A stretch of DNA of 64,000 nucleotides, from the NCBI GenBank assembly GCA_027625915.1, contig JANTQA010000004.1, positions 27,644 through 91,643 of the forward strand. The letters run 5' to 3'. Shown here one piece after another: positions 1-9,911 of the stretch. The notes beneath the pieces are model-generated. The model was given only the letters and a program-made list of their open reading frames with translations, was not told the origin of the DNA and searched no databases. The stretch's first letter is position 1; each line of letters begins with the position of its first letter. The position numbers and the translations under genes were made by a program. This DNA is from Anaeramoeba flamelloides. Lineage: Eukaryota > Metamonada > Anaeramoebidae.

Positions 1-626
1 CATCACTTTTATTTGAGAAATTTAATATTACTGTAATGTGTTCCCAAATCTAGAAGTTCTAATTTCTTTTTTTGAGTTTATATCTTTTTTTAAAGATTAA
101 ATATTTTTTTTTTAATAAACTTTCAAAACAAAAATTGAGAGAAAAATTCCTTTTTTAAGGCGGGTTAATAATAAACAAGAAGTTTCTTCTTTCCTATTAT
201 TTGAGTTAAGTATTGGTCAAATATCTTTTTGAAATCGTTTTTAAACTTTTAAAAAAAAATTTTTTTTTTTATTATTTTACTTTTTGCCAAAAATCTCCAT
301 TGGTATAGAAACAATCGAGAGTTTGATCAACAAAAAAATTATCCCTCAAAAAAAAAAATTAATTTTAGCAAAAAAGAAATAAAATTAAATCAAAGTCCAG
401 ATCAAAAGATTAATAATAATTGGTTTTTAATTTTGTTAACGGATGGATCAATCCTTTACCCCAGTAATGGTAATAACTGATGTTAATCCACCATTTATTA
501 ATGTGTTGTGTTATTATGTATTGGCATGAATAAAAATGTTTGGATATTACCAAATGCTTTATTCATTCGATCTAGTCAATCCCCAAGGTTAAATTATATT
601 TTATTTTATTTTTTTTTCTTGATTCA
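1..626. other. AT-rich stretch without a recognisable gene
   Basis: This is low-complexity A/T-rich DNA with homopolymer runs. I see no credible coding sequence, RNA gene or repeat family here. It is the 3' flank of the minus-strand NLR-like locus. Confidence 0.5.
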
Positions 627-2285
627 TCAAAATTTAAACAGATTTTTTGCATTAAAATTTATTCTACCATTCTCTGGATCCTTCAGTGCTTGCTTACAAA
701 ACTGAATAAAACCATTTATTTTTGTTTCCTGTTCTGGTATGGCAATAATGGCACTTACGTATTTGAACATTGCCCTTTCATATTTTTCTTGAGCGCGATA
801 TAAATTCCCCATAATTAAAGGATAAAGGGAATTTCTTTCATGACACAATTGTAGTGCCATTTCAAAATCCTGCTTTGCGTTCTCTAAGTCTTTTAATTCT
901 AAATAGGCTTCTCCTCGACTGTTCAATGAAATGGCCATCTCTATAAACTCAAGATTATTTGATTGCAAATACTGGTTTTCTGATTTGATAATTTTATTAT
1001 ATTTAAAATATTTTCTTAAATAATGCTCCTTTTCGTGTGTCCATCCAAGTTTCGAACTTGTTAATTTTAAAGTTACCTTCTGATAGATGATTTCTAAAAA
1101 ATGTGTGATTACGATATCTATCCAGCTACAACCGTTATATAAATTGAATGCTTCTTCATAATTGTCCTGAAGAAAATTCATGTGTCCTTGTATTACCTTA
1201 TATTGTTCACTCTGAATTTCACATAAGCCAGATGCAAAATTTAAATCATCATTCGCATCACCAATTTTGTTTAACATTATTCTTGTTTCTGCTCTTTTGA
1301 TCAACAATTTTACTCGGCTAATTTCAAATTTTTCGTTCAATAGCCTCGTACATTCTTTTTCCATATCTTCATATTTCCCCTTTGCAAACAGGTAACGAAG
1401 GAACATAAATTTTTGTTTGTTAACATCCTGGAGCTCATTTAATAAATTAACACTTCGCCAATTAGTAATGTTTTCTTGTTGTAACAGCCCCTTGTCGATT
1501 ACCTTTTTATTCCCAAGATTTTGGTTGGCTATGAATTTTGTATTTTTTGTTGGCTTTGGATCTGTGGCACTTTGCACAAGCAATTTATAATTGTCGATTG
1601 ACAGACCCTTTGCCCCATTTATTTGAGCACCATCTAAAAATAATGATAGCGTTCCGAAAATGTATAAAATTCTGGGTTCCCTTCCTTGTACCCCGAGAGG
1701 TGTGAGATCCCAAACACGTATTGTGTGATCCCATCCCGCGGTGGCGATTGTGTTCCCATCTGGGCTAAAGGACAAGCAAGTGACGATCCCCAAATGGCCC
1801 TTTAAAATTGCCCTTAATTTGAAAGTTTCTGTGTCCCAGATCTCGACTGTGTTTAAAAAGGTATTAGTTGCTATTGTTTTACCATTGGGGCTATATTCTA
1901 GACATGTCACCACGTTGAGTCTGTTATAAAAGGATAATGTCGTCTTTAGTTTATATGTTGCTGTGTCCCATAGTTTCATTGTCCTTGTACTGAACGCACT
2001 TGCTAAGGTCTTGCCATTGGGGCTATATGAGACATTTAAGACTTCACTTTTATGTGCCAATATGGTTGCCTTTAGTTTATATGTTGCTGTGTCCCAGAGT
2101 TTCACTTTCCAATCGTGGCTTGCTGTTACCAGTGTCTTCCCATTAGGGCTATACAAAAGTTTGGAGATGGCGCCGTTATGCCCGATTAATGTTGCCCTTA
2201 TTTTGCATGTTCCAAGATCCCAGATGAGAACTTTCAGATCGTTCCCACCCGTTGCTAGTGTTCCCCCATCGGGGCTAAAGGTCAA
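627..2285 (-). CDS. C-terminal part of NLR-like protein: WD40 blades and TPR tail
   Basis: This open stretch of about 552 codons continues, in the same frame, the NACHT-WD40 reading frame to its right; one TGA at 2286-2288 separates them. It opens in mid-blade and has no ATG near its left-most codon, so it is unlikely to be a separate gene. Residues 1 to about 200 hold WD40 blades 11-15, recognisable by the recurring YSPNGKTLA and KLWDTATYKLK patterns. From about residue 290 the sequence is helical, with tetratricopeptide-like pairs such as SRGEAYLELKDLENAKQDF (about 465-485). WD40 propellers and TPRs are protein-binding platforms; in STAND proteins they sense ligands and hold the NTPase inactive. 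The frame ends in two consecutive TGA codons (629-624) with a TAA six codons further on, which suggests TGA is a real stop in this organism. The domain calls are firm; the specific ligand is unknown. Confidence 0.8.
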   Translation of the reverse strand: MTFSPDGGTLATGGNDLKVLIWDLGTCKIRATLIGHNGAISKLLYSPNGKTLVTASHDWKVKLWDTATYKLKATILAHKSEVLNVSYSPNGKTLASAFSTRTMKLWDTATYKLKTTLSFYNRLNVVTCLEYSPNGKTIATNTFLNTVEIWDTETFKLRAILKGHLGIVTCLSFSPDGNTIATAGWDHTIRVWDLTPLGVQGREPRILYIFGTLSLFLDGAQINGAKGLSIDNYKLLVQSATDPKPTKNTKFIANQNLGNKKVIDKGLLQQENITNWRSVNLLNELQDVNKQKFMFLRYLFAKGKYEDMEKECTRLLNEKFEISRVKLLIKRAETRIMLNKIGDANDDLNFASGLCEIQSEQYKVIQGHMNFLQDNYEEAFNLYNGCSWIDIVITHFLEIIYQKVTLKLTSSKLGWTHEKEHYLRKYFKYNKIIKSENQYLQSNNLEFIEMAISLNSRGEAYLELKDLENAKQDFEMALQLCHERNSLYPLIMGNLYRAQEKYERAMFKYVSAIIAIPEQETKINGFIQFCKQALKDPENGRINFNAKNLFKF

Positions 2286-2288
2286 TCA
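2286..2288 (-). other. In-frame TGA between WD40 blades 10 and 11
   Basis: A single TGA interrupts an otherwise open frame of about 1767 codons. Aligned with other blades (GHLGIVTCLSFSPDG against GDLGITK-stop-LTFSPDG) it falls where other blades have Cys. One base change from TGT or TGC would give it. It may be a recent nonsense mutation, a read-through site, or a base error. Confidence 0.8.
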
Positions 2289-5200
2289 TTTTGTAATGCC
2301 CAAATCGCCCTTCAAAATTGCGCTTAATTTGCACGTTGCATTGTCCCAAAGTAGAATTTGGTTGTCAACAGGACTAAAGATTGCAATTGTTTTCCCATCG
2401 GGGCTGTATTGGAAACATGCCTCCTCGTTGTGTTTATTACCATAATTTAATGATGTTTTTAATTGGTATGTGTGGGTATCCCAAAGATTCACAATATTAT
2501 CCTTGCAACGGCTTGCCAAGGTCTTCCCATCGGGGCTGTATATAAGACTATTGACCTCCTTCGTGTGCCGTTTGGCGAAGGTTGTCTTTAACTGTCCTGT
2601 TTTTAAATCCCACAACTTTATTGTCTTGTCATCACTGCATGTAGCTATTTCCGCACCATCTGGGCTGAAGACGATCATATTAATAATTCCACGATGGCCC
2701 CTTCGGGTGGTTTTTAATTCACTTGTCTCAAATGCCCAGAATTTGACCGTTTGATCAATGCTGCCACAAGTCGCGATTGTTTCACGATCGGGGCTTAATA
2801 CCATGCCTTTGACATTCCCCCGATGAATTTTTAAGGTGTCCCTTAATTTCAATCTTCCGGTATCCCAAAGCTTGATTGTACAATCCTTGCTACAGCTTGC
2901 CAAGATCTTCCCATCGGGGCTGTATACGAGACTATTGACGTCCTTCATGTGCCCTTTGGTGAAGGTTGCACTTAACGTTCTTGTTTGTAAATTCCAGATC
3001 TTGATTGCTTGATCCGGGCTTGCAGTGGCCATGGTTTTCCCATCGAGGCTGTATGCTAGGCAAGTTACACCCCTAGTGTGCCCTCTCAACGTTTTTTTTA
3101 AATCGCCATTAGAGGCGTCCCATAGTTTGATTGTCGCGTCCCAGCTTCCTGTGGCCATGGTTTTCCCATCGGGGCTGAATGCTAGGCAGGTTACGCCCCT
3201 ATTGTGCCCCCTCAACGTTTTTTTTAACTCGCCGCTAGAGGCGTCCCATAGTTTGATTGTCGCGTCCCAGCTTCCTGTGGCTATGGTTTTCCCATCCGGG
3301 CTGTATGCATGGCAATTTACCCACTTCGTATGGCCTTTCAATGCAGCTGCCTTCAGATCACCCTTGCCATTAGATTTCGTACCATTTACTACCCTGGACC
3401 AATCTTGACCTGTGGTTGGATAATCCAATGGCACAGGTTGAAATAAATGAAACTTTTCATAATTTGTCCCTTTTAACTTGGCCTTGAGCTTTTTCGTTCC
3501 AGAATCCCAAAGTTTGACGATTTGATCACAAATGCAGCATGTCGCTATAGTTTTCCCATCGGGGCTATACGAGATACTCTGTATGTCTTCTTTATCAATC
3601 ACAAAGGTGTTCTTTAATTCACCAGTTTTCATATCCCAGAGCTTGATTACACCCTCTTCACATCCGGTGGCCAGTGTGTCGCCAGTGTTGTCGTAACTGA
3701 TGCACAAAACTTTACTTCCTACATTGATAGGTGCCTTTTCCCCAAACTTGACTTGTTCCATAACACTCTTATTTAAAATTGCACTTTTCAGCCAGCTACC
3801 TTCGAAATTGACTCCTCTCAAATCCGATCCAGTGAAATCGGTGCTGTCAAATAACCCTGTGGACAAATTGGCGCCTTGAATCCTTAAGCCACTTAAATCC
3901 ATCCCACTGAAATTTATTCTTGCTCGGTTCAAGATCGTTATCCCATTTGCTGATGAGACTTCTTTGTTTGCGTATTCTCTTGAGGAGTAGATGTACTCCC
4001 ATATCTTCTCTTTAAATCCTTTCATTGTTCTAATTAGATCAACTGAAAAATCTAACATCCCTTTATTGTTAACAATCAACCTTTTGTTAATTAACAGACC
4101 ATCATTATCATTATCATTATCATTATGATTGCCATTATCTTCTTGCTTTTGTTGCTGCCGTTGTTTTTCTTTGTTTTGTATTTTTGATTCCTTTCCAATG
4201 GCAAATTGTGATCCGTTCCCAATTTTAGCTTCTTGTCTCATCGCTTCAATAATTAAAAATTCATAAATGCTTAAATGGATCCAAGTGTATCCACCTTCAA
4301 TTTTAAGTAATAGCCCACCTTTCAATAAGAGTTCGCTTCTTTTATTTCCTTTCCCAAGAAGGTGTTCCCATTTTCCTTTTCTTTGGTTACTTTTGTTTCC
4401 AAATAAAGTAAAACCTCTAAATCCAGACCCTTTTCCATTGCTAAATATAACTTTTGTTGTATTTTGTTTATACATTGCTTTGGCCAATTCTTTATAATAA
4501 ATCCATAATGATTTTTTTTTAAACTCTATTTCTTGCTCAATCATTTTTTCTTTTTGTCTCCTCAGTACTTTGTTGATGTATTCTGTATATAAACGATGTT
4601 TGGTTAATTCTAATCTTGACTCTTTCTTTTTTTGAGTTTCCTTTTCTCGTTCCTTTGCTTTGTGACTTTGGACAATACGCGGCAAAACTTCAGTAACCAC
4701 TAATAATGTATAAGGTGTTTCGATTAATTCTCTTAACCCAATTATCCTGTGGATATATTTTTGATATTTTGGTTTCGCCCAATTATGCCTATCTATTCGA
4801 GCTGTGTTTACAATGAAATTATCTAAATATTGCCCAATATCTCGATCCTGAAATTCTGCGACAAACCATTCCTCTAATGCTAAAGTGTCATATGCAGATT
4901 CATTTCCATCTTTGTTAACAGGCGCAAAGCAATTTCTATAATCGGTGGGTAATTCTGATGTTCTACTTGTTATCAGAATTTTGCAATTCCAAAACAGTTC
5001 CAGTAATTTGTTCTTTTGGATAATATTTACATATGTATTCAATTCGTCATAACCATCCAAAATAAAAAGAATTTGGTATTGTTTATTTTTGTTCATTTCT
5101 TTGATCTCTTCATTGCTAAATTTCCATCTGTCAATTAATACTTCCCCCACCAAGTTTTCCATTGGCTTTTTTAAACTTATCAGATTAACATGTATTGGTA

Positions 5201-5930
5201 TCATTCCATACTTTACAATCACCCATTTGTCGTTTTTTTTTCCTTTTCCTTTTCCTTTTCCTTTTCCTTTTCCTTTTCCTTTTCCTTTCCCTTCACCCTT
5301 TTTAATTGTATACCCCTTCCAAAGCTCTTCATATAATATGTTTGTAAATGTTGATTTTCCCATCCCTGATTCTCCTTTTAATAGAAATACTCTTTCCTTT
5401 TTCTTTACTAAAAATTCTTGGATTCTGAAATTTAAATCAAAGAATTCTTCTGAATTTTGTCTTCTTTTGCATCTTAAGGGGATATACATTGTTTTGACTT
5501 GTTGAAAATTTGGATCCATTTTTAAGTTTTCAAGTTCTTGTCTTTTTATTTGTTCAATTTTTTTTGCCACCTCATTTCTTATTTCTTCTCCTCTTATTAA
5601 AGCACTTTCTTTATTATTTGGATCTTTCTCAATTCTTTGTTTTATATCATTTTTAAAGTTGCTTTCTTGTAGATCATTTCTGATGATCGAACATTCCTCC
5701 AATAATGGAATTAATTTCTTTTCTATGTTGAATATTAAAGGGATGATCTGATTTTTTCTTTTTTTTGGTGCTTCTTCTTCGATATTCTTTTTCAACATTT
5801 TTAAATTATCTTTGATCTGAATTTTAATATTACTTTCATGCTTTCTCTTATTTACTTCAAATTTTTGGAGTATTTGAAGAATTTGTTTATTTATGTTTCC
5901 AAACTCATTCCATTCTATTTCCATATTCAA
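2286..5930 (-). CDS. NACHT-pentapeptide-WD40 STAND NTPase (NLR-like)
   Basis: The main body of a STAND/NLR-type signalling ATPase, about 1214 codons. Residues 1-150 are charged and helical. The NACHT domain carries Walker A GESGMGKST (186-194), Walker B ILFILDGYDEL (287-297, the acidic DGYDEL form typical of NACHT) and a sensor TSR (321-323). A GK-repeat loop (about 213-231) lies between Walker A and B and is encoded by a CCTTTT microsatellite. A helical region with IHLSIYEFL (winged-helix-like) follows. Pentapeptide repeats lie at about 668-730, then ten WD40 blades from about 740 to the end. Blades 3 and 4 are almost identical (GSWDATIKLWDAS), a sign of recent repeat exchange. Such proteins usually oligomerise on ATP binding after ligand sensing; an immune or allorecognition role is inference. 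The first in-frame ATG lies two codons inside the TTG-initiated frame, and the reading frame stays open leftward of it through YWEDIIQKLEN. The true start is therefore probably further upstream, in the 5936-6571 part. Confidence 0.88.
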   Translation of the reverse strand: MNMEIEWNEFGNINKQILQILQKFEVNKRKHESNIKIQIKDNLKMLKKNIEEEAPKKRKNQIIPLIFNIEKKLIPLLEECSIIRNDLQESNFKNDIKQRIEKDPNNKESALIRGEEIRNEVAKKIEQIKRQELENLKMDPNFQQVKTMYIPLRCKRRQNSEEFFDLNFRIQEFLVKKKERVFLLKGESGMGKSTFTNILYEELWKGYTIKKGEGKGKGKGKGKGKGKGKGKKNDKWVIVKYGMIPIHVNLISLKKPMENLVGEVLIDRWKFSNEEIKEMNKNKQYQILFILDGYDELNTYVNIIQKNKLLELFWNCKILITSRTSELPTDYRNCFAPVNKDGNESAYDTLALEEWFVAEFQDRDIGQYLDNFIVNTARIDRHNWAKPKYQKYIHRIIGLRELIETPYTLLVVTEVLPRIVQSHKAKEREKETQKKKESRLELTKHRLYTEYINKVLRRQKEKMIEQEIEFKKKSLWIYYKELAKAMYKQNTTKVIFSNGKGSGFRGFTLFGNKSNQRKGKWEHLLGKGNKRSELLLKGGLLLKIEGGYTWIHLSIYEFLIIEAMRQEAKIGNGSQFAIGKESKIQNKEKQRQQQKQEDNGNHNDNDNDNDGLLINKRLIVNNKGMLDFSVDLIRTMKGFKEKIWEYIYSSREYANKEVSSANGITILNRARINFSGMDLSGLRIQGANLSTGLFDSTDFTGSDLRGVNFEGSWLKSAILNKSVMEQVKFGEKAPINVGSKVLCISYDNTGDTLATGCEEGVIKLWDMKTGELKNTFVIDKEDIQSISYSPDGKTIATCCICDQIVKLWDSGTKKLKAKLKGTNYEKFHLFQPVPLDYPTTGQDWSRVVNGTKSNGKGDLKAAALKGHTKWVNCHAYSPDGKTIATGSWDATIKLWDASSGELKKTLRGHNRGVTCLAFSPDGKTMATGSWDATIKLWDASNGDLKKTLRGHTRGVTCLAYSLDGKTMATASPDQAIKIWNLQTRTLSATFTKGHMKDVNSLVYSPDGKILASCSKDCTIKLWDTGRLKLRDTLKIHRGNVKGMVLSPDRETIATCGSIDQTVKFWAFETSELKTTRRGHRGIINMIVFSPDGAEIATCSDDKTIKLWDLKTGQLKTTFAKRHTKEVNSLIYSPDGKTLASRCKDNIVNLWDTHTYQLKTSLNYGNKHNEEACFQYSPDGKTIAIFSPVDNQILLWDNATCKLSAILKGDLGITK
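5240..5291. repeat. (CCTTTT)n microsatellite inside the NACHT gene
   Basis: About nine tandem CCTTTT units encode the Gly-Lys repeat loop between Walker A and Walker B on the minus strand. The length is a multiple of three per unit, so copy changes alter loop length without breaking the frame. Confidence 0.9.
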
Positions 5931-5935
5931 ATTTT

Positions 5936-6571
5936 CTAATTTTTGGATAATGTCTTCCCAATAACCCCCTCCTCCTCCTCCTCCCCCCCCCCCTTTAAAC
6001 CATACGCTCTTATTATTATTTTTTCCTCATCGTTATTTACGGCAATATAATGACTTGTGGAGTTGGCTTGTGATAGGCAATGAAAACCTTGGATTTTATT
6101 TCTGAATTTCATCATATTCGTATTACCTTTACAATCAACCATCATTAAAAATGCTCCCCATCCTTTATATTTATGTTTATATAATTCGACGAATTGGTTT
6201 TGGTGTAAAGTATACAATATTTTGTTCTCGAATTGATTTTTCTTGTAGGTTTCATAAAGCCTTGAGGTTGGTATTTCTTTTACTTTTTGTAATCCCTTGT
6301 CATCTTTCACATTGCCTCTTTCTCTTGCTTTTTTTTTTAAATTTGGAGACAACTTTGGGATCTGATCTTGGGATTTTTTTTGGTACGAATCTGTTTTTTT
6401 GAAAAGGTTTTTTTTGTTTAGTGAACAATTCTGAATTCTATTGCAACAACAAGATGTTGAAAGAAAATGTGTACCATTTTGTATAAATTTTTCCTTGTGA
6501 ATATATTTTTCTTTTTTTGCATTTTTTTCTGTTCGATCTATTGCTGATGAACTGTTGTTAGATAAAAACAT
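5936..6571 (-). CDS. Probable N-terminal part of the NLR-like protein
   Basis: About 211 codons starting at an ATG (MFLSNNSSS). I do not recognise the domain. The first 100 residues are basic and low-complexity with a CCC motif. Residues 105-195 look like a compact beta-rich fold (KYKGWGAFLMMVDCKG, SHYIAVNNDEEKIIIRAYG). It ends a few bases before the NACHT frame begins, right after a GAG/poly-G tract (11 C on the plus strand, 5983-5993). Read in the other frame, the tract continues as Gly residues into YWEDIIQKLENLNMEIEW and on into the NACHT part, so both are probably one gene offset by an indel in the homopolymer. Either the tract is truly variable or its length is misread. Upstream is non-coding, so this ATG is a plausible start for the whole protein. 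Confidence 0.6.
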   Translation of the reverse strand: MFLSNNSSSAIDRTEKNAKKEKYIHKEKFIQNGTHFLSTSCCCNRIQNCSLNKKNLFKKTDSYQKKSQDQIPKLSPNLKKKARERGNVKDDKGLQKVKEIPTSRLYETYKKNQFENKILYTLHQNQFVELYKHKYKGWGAFLMMVDCKGNTNMMKFRNKIQGFHCLSQANSTSHYIAVNNDEEKIIIRAYGLKGGGEEEEEGVIGKTLSKN

Positions 6572-6685
6572 GGATAAAAAATTTTTCTTTTTTTTTTATC
6601 TGACTTTGAGAAAGACAAATAAACAAGAAAAAATGATTTTACATCTTTTATTCTAAAATTGATAAAAAAAAAAATAATTATTGAC
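6572..6685. promoter_or_regulatory. Likely 5' flank of the NLR-like gene
   Basis: AT-rich gap between the first ATG of the minus-strand NLR-like locus and the terminal-repeat element. It would have to hold the proximal promoter. I see no specific motif. Confidence 0.25.
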
Positions 6686-8047
6686 TAAGGGAGTAGCCAC
6701 ACCATAAGACATATTGAAATTTCAGGAGAGTAGAGTTAAGAGTGATTTATTGTAGTGGTGTTAGGTCGTTGATGCACTAAAAATTTTTTTATAAAAAAAT
6801 ATTTTATAATTTTGCTTTTTAGTAATGTTTCCAATTCAAAAATGGAAAAAAAAAAAGATATCTAAATGATAAGAATTTTATTTTTTTTATAATGAATTTT
6901 TTTCTTTGGAGAAGAGTGTTTTAGGTTTTTAGAATTAAATTTAAAACTAATTTGAGGTTTAAAATTTGATAATATATAATTATATCTATTTCTCCTATTC
7001 CACCGAACCAAGTATTTAAAACCCTAACTAGACTCCAATTCAAATTTTTTTTCCACACCTAATATCACTTTTTGAAAAATAAATCTTATTAAAAAAAGTT
7101 ATAAAAGAAATACTAATTTAGAACCATTAAGTAAGTGAAATGTTAATAATTATTTCTCATTAACAATACCCATGAAACAAAAAAAATAAATAATTATAAA
7201 TCACAAAAAAAATCTCCAATCAGTAAAAAATTTTGGAGAGAGCACAACAAAATATTTAAAAGTAAATTTGTTTAAATTTCACAAACAATTATTGATCGAT
7301 CAAATGGTTGAAAACAATCAACGAATTTTATTCATCTTTCCTATTGATAAGAACTCAATTAGAGCTTAATACCAATCATTGAAAAATGTTTTTTGATCAA
7401 ACCAAACTATTTACATAATTGAAAATAAGAAATGAAAACACATAATAGAAAAAAACAAAAAAATGATTGAAATACTTTCAAAAATCAAAACTATTTCCAA
7501 ACACCACGAAATTGTATTATTGTTGATTCTTTGAATTGTTTTAACTGTGTCAAAAATTTTTTGAATTTTAATTAAGATATGCTTTAGGATAATTATTTTT
7601 TTTTGGAATCCTTTTCCCTATTTGTATTTCTTTTGTAATTCTCCCAAGTTTAATCTTGTTGTTCTTTTTGAATGTAATCCATGTATTCCAAATATCATTA
7701 ATAAAAAATTTTTTCTGGTTATTTTTTGTTGTCATTAAAAAAAAAATTGAAAAGTGAAATAAAAATAAAAAATGAAAAATATAATTGCCACAATAGATTG
7801 TTGAGTCAAGAATATAAAACTAAGTACTTTACCCTTCCAGAAACTATTTTTTTCTCATTTAACTCAACAATCTTGTGTGGCAATTTATTTTAAACTTTGA
7901 AAAAAAAACTTCCTTAAATTTCATGAATGGTGTAATTTCAATACTTAAAACAAACAAGACACACTCAAAGTAAAATATCTTAATTTCTGATCCTTTCAAA
8001 ACTTAATAAAAAATGAAAAAAAAATCTTTACTGTGGCTACTCCCTTA
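6686..8047. mobile_element. TA-flanked terminal-inverted-repeat element, non-autonomous, about 1.36 kb
   Basis: The segment starts AGGGAGTAGCCACA (6688-6701) and ends with its exact reverse complement TGTGGCTACTCCCT (8032-8045). Both ends are flanked by TA (6686-6687 and 8046-8047), the target duplication typical of Tc1/mariner-type insertion. The interior has no coding capacity I can recognise and is strongly AT-rich, so the element would depend on a transposase elsewhere. A separate short palindrome lies inside it at 7783-7885. Confidence 0.75.
7783..7885. repeat. Small palindromic repeat, about 100 bp
   Basis: The arms AATTGCCACAATAGATTGTT and its near reverse complement (AACAATCTTGTGTGGCAATT) enclose about 50 bp. 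It could be a MITE nested in the larger element; no target duplication is clear. Confidence 0.5.
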
Positions 8048-9309
8048 AGTCCTTTTAATAAAAAAAAATATTTATTTCTGACAAAAATTGTTATTTATTG
8101 GGTATAAAGTCTATGAATTTTTTAATTCAATTTTTTTTAAAGGTAATAAGTACATTTTAATATTTTTGAAAATTTTAATTTTGAGAATATTACGGAAAAT
8201 AGATCAATCAAGTATTACAAGATCTTGAATCTTTGAAATCAAAATATCCTTTCAGTTTTTCGTTATGAAAAGAACCAAATTAAACAAGAGTATATTCTTT
8301 AATTTTTTTTTTAAAATTTGGTTTTAATTATAGAAAGTATTTTGATATATAACTGAACATTAATCCCATTAAAATAAATCTATAATCCAAGTATGAGAAG
8401 ATCACAATTTTAAACAAATCTTTTTTATATTTTAAAAACCAAAAAAAAAAGATTATCTTTTCTACAGCGATCAAAAAAACACGTGCCCAGAGCTGATAAT
8501 CCATGTTTCAAAATATAAATCCTTGCTTTTTTTTCTTGTTGTTCCTGTACAACATATAATTGGGTATCCAATAGTATACCTGAAGGCAAATGTCTTTTAT
8601 AGGTAAACTTCTCAAAAGTTGTTATTAAATTTTAAATTCTGAAGTGAATGTGTTGTAAAAATTTCATAATTTTTTCAGTTTTTTTCTCCTCTCTCTCTCA
8701 CAAAATACTTTAAAACACAAAAAATTTATCTCTATTTTTAGAGGAAAATTCTAAATTTGATCCGTCATTTTTAGAATTTCTTTTTTAAAGCCTTAGTATG
8801 AGTGAAAAAACAAAAAATGGCTATTTTTTTGTCATTTTTTTTTCAATCTCATTTTTTATATACACCATACCATAAAGGTTGATTGAAATTTAAAATTGGT
8901 TATTATTCAAACCAAATCAAATACTTAGTTCAAAACAATACTAAAAGAAATTCCAAAAAAGTTAATTTAAAAAAAAATGACTAAAAAAAATACGGATTTT
9001 TTGTTTTTATATTCATATTAAGGCTTTAATAATAGAACTTTAAGAAATCAGTACCATGTTTACTTATTACGTGCTGTTGGTTTCTAGGATCTTTTTAGGT
9101 ATGGTTCTTGGAGAAAAAAGAAACACGGATTAACATTTTGAAACACGGATTAAACAAGTTGACACGGATTGTTTTGACTTCTGTAATAAATTTGTTGAAA
9201 TCAATAACTAATGAAAAAAAAAAAAGAATCTATTCGTTTATAGACAGCAACATTGAACCGAAATTCACAACCTTAAATTTCAATTGGTTAAACTAAATCT
9301 CTTTAAAAC
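8048..9309. other. Non-coding AT-rich stretch
   Basis: I see no gene, RNA or repeat family here. The short open frame at 9108-9296 lacks any recognisable features. Confidence 0.45.
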
Positions 9310-9911
9310 ACATGTTTCTTTTTTTTTTTATTTTTTTTATTGATGAAGGGAGAGATCAAAGATCCCCTTACAGCCCCTCATTACTAATGGTAAATTATCA
9401 ATTTTGATGGTAAGAAAGGAAATATTTTGGAATGGGGAAAGTTCCAAACTTTTTTTGGTTGAAAAAACAAAAAGTAAAATTGAAAAGAAAAATAAAAAAA
9501 GAAAAAGATAAAAAAAAAAATAAAAAATTTTGGAAAGAATTTGACCATTGGGAAAAACTAAAAAAACCCAATGCCGTTTTCATTAAGAACACTCAAAATC
9601 ACAACCACAACCCTTCAATTTAACCTTTTATTATATATGGTTTGATGGAATTGTGGATAATCAGTTGAGAGGTTGTTGTTTGATAACTGCTATTTTTTTC
9701 TTCTTGATAATATTTATTTACTTTATGTTTGATCTATATTTTTATTTTGATACTCTTCCTTTTTTATTATTCAAGTTACCCATACTGTCATGTTTCATTA
9801 TCTCAGTATTAGCAAGTAACCACTTGACCTTTTTCATTGGTAACTCTTTTTCCCAATAAAAAGGAAATTCAACAAGGGAAAAAATGGAAAAAAAAAAAAA
9901 CATGTTTCTTT
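9310..9911 (+). mobile_element. Probable retrocopied insert with target duplication and poly(A) end
   Basis: A 12-base direct repeat, ACATGTTTCTTT, bounds the segment (9310-9321 and 9900-9911). The right end has AATAAA (9855-9860), about 30 bases of spacer and then a run of A just before the second repeat, as expected for an mRNA-derived copy inserted by LINE machinery. Two short plus-strand frames lie inside (9432-9623, Lys-rich; 9653-9859, hydrophobic), neither recognised. The left end begins with a T-rich run, so a foldback-like origin is not fully excluded. Confidence 0.55.

Noticed and set aside
1741-3408. Long plus-strand frames opposite the WD40 region
   Set aside because: They mirror the repetitive coding strand (CCCATCGGGGCT complements the SPDGK codons) and have no independent features.
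627-6571. Reassigned genetic code with TGA as an amino acid
   Set aside because: The natural end of the same gene has two consecutive TGA codons and other genes end in TAA or TAG without internal TGA; one site is not enough for a code change.
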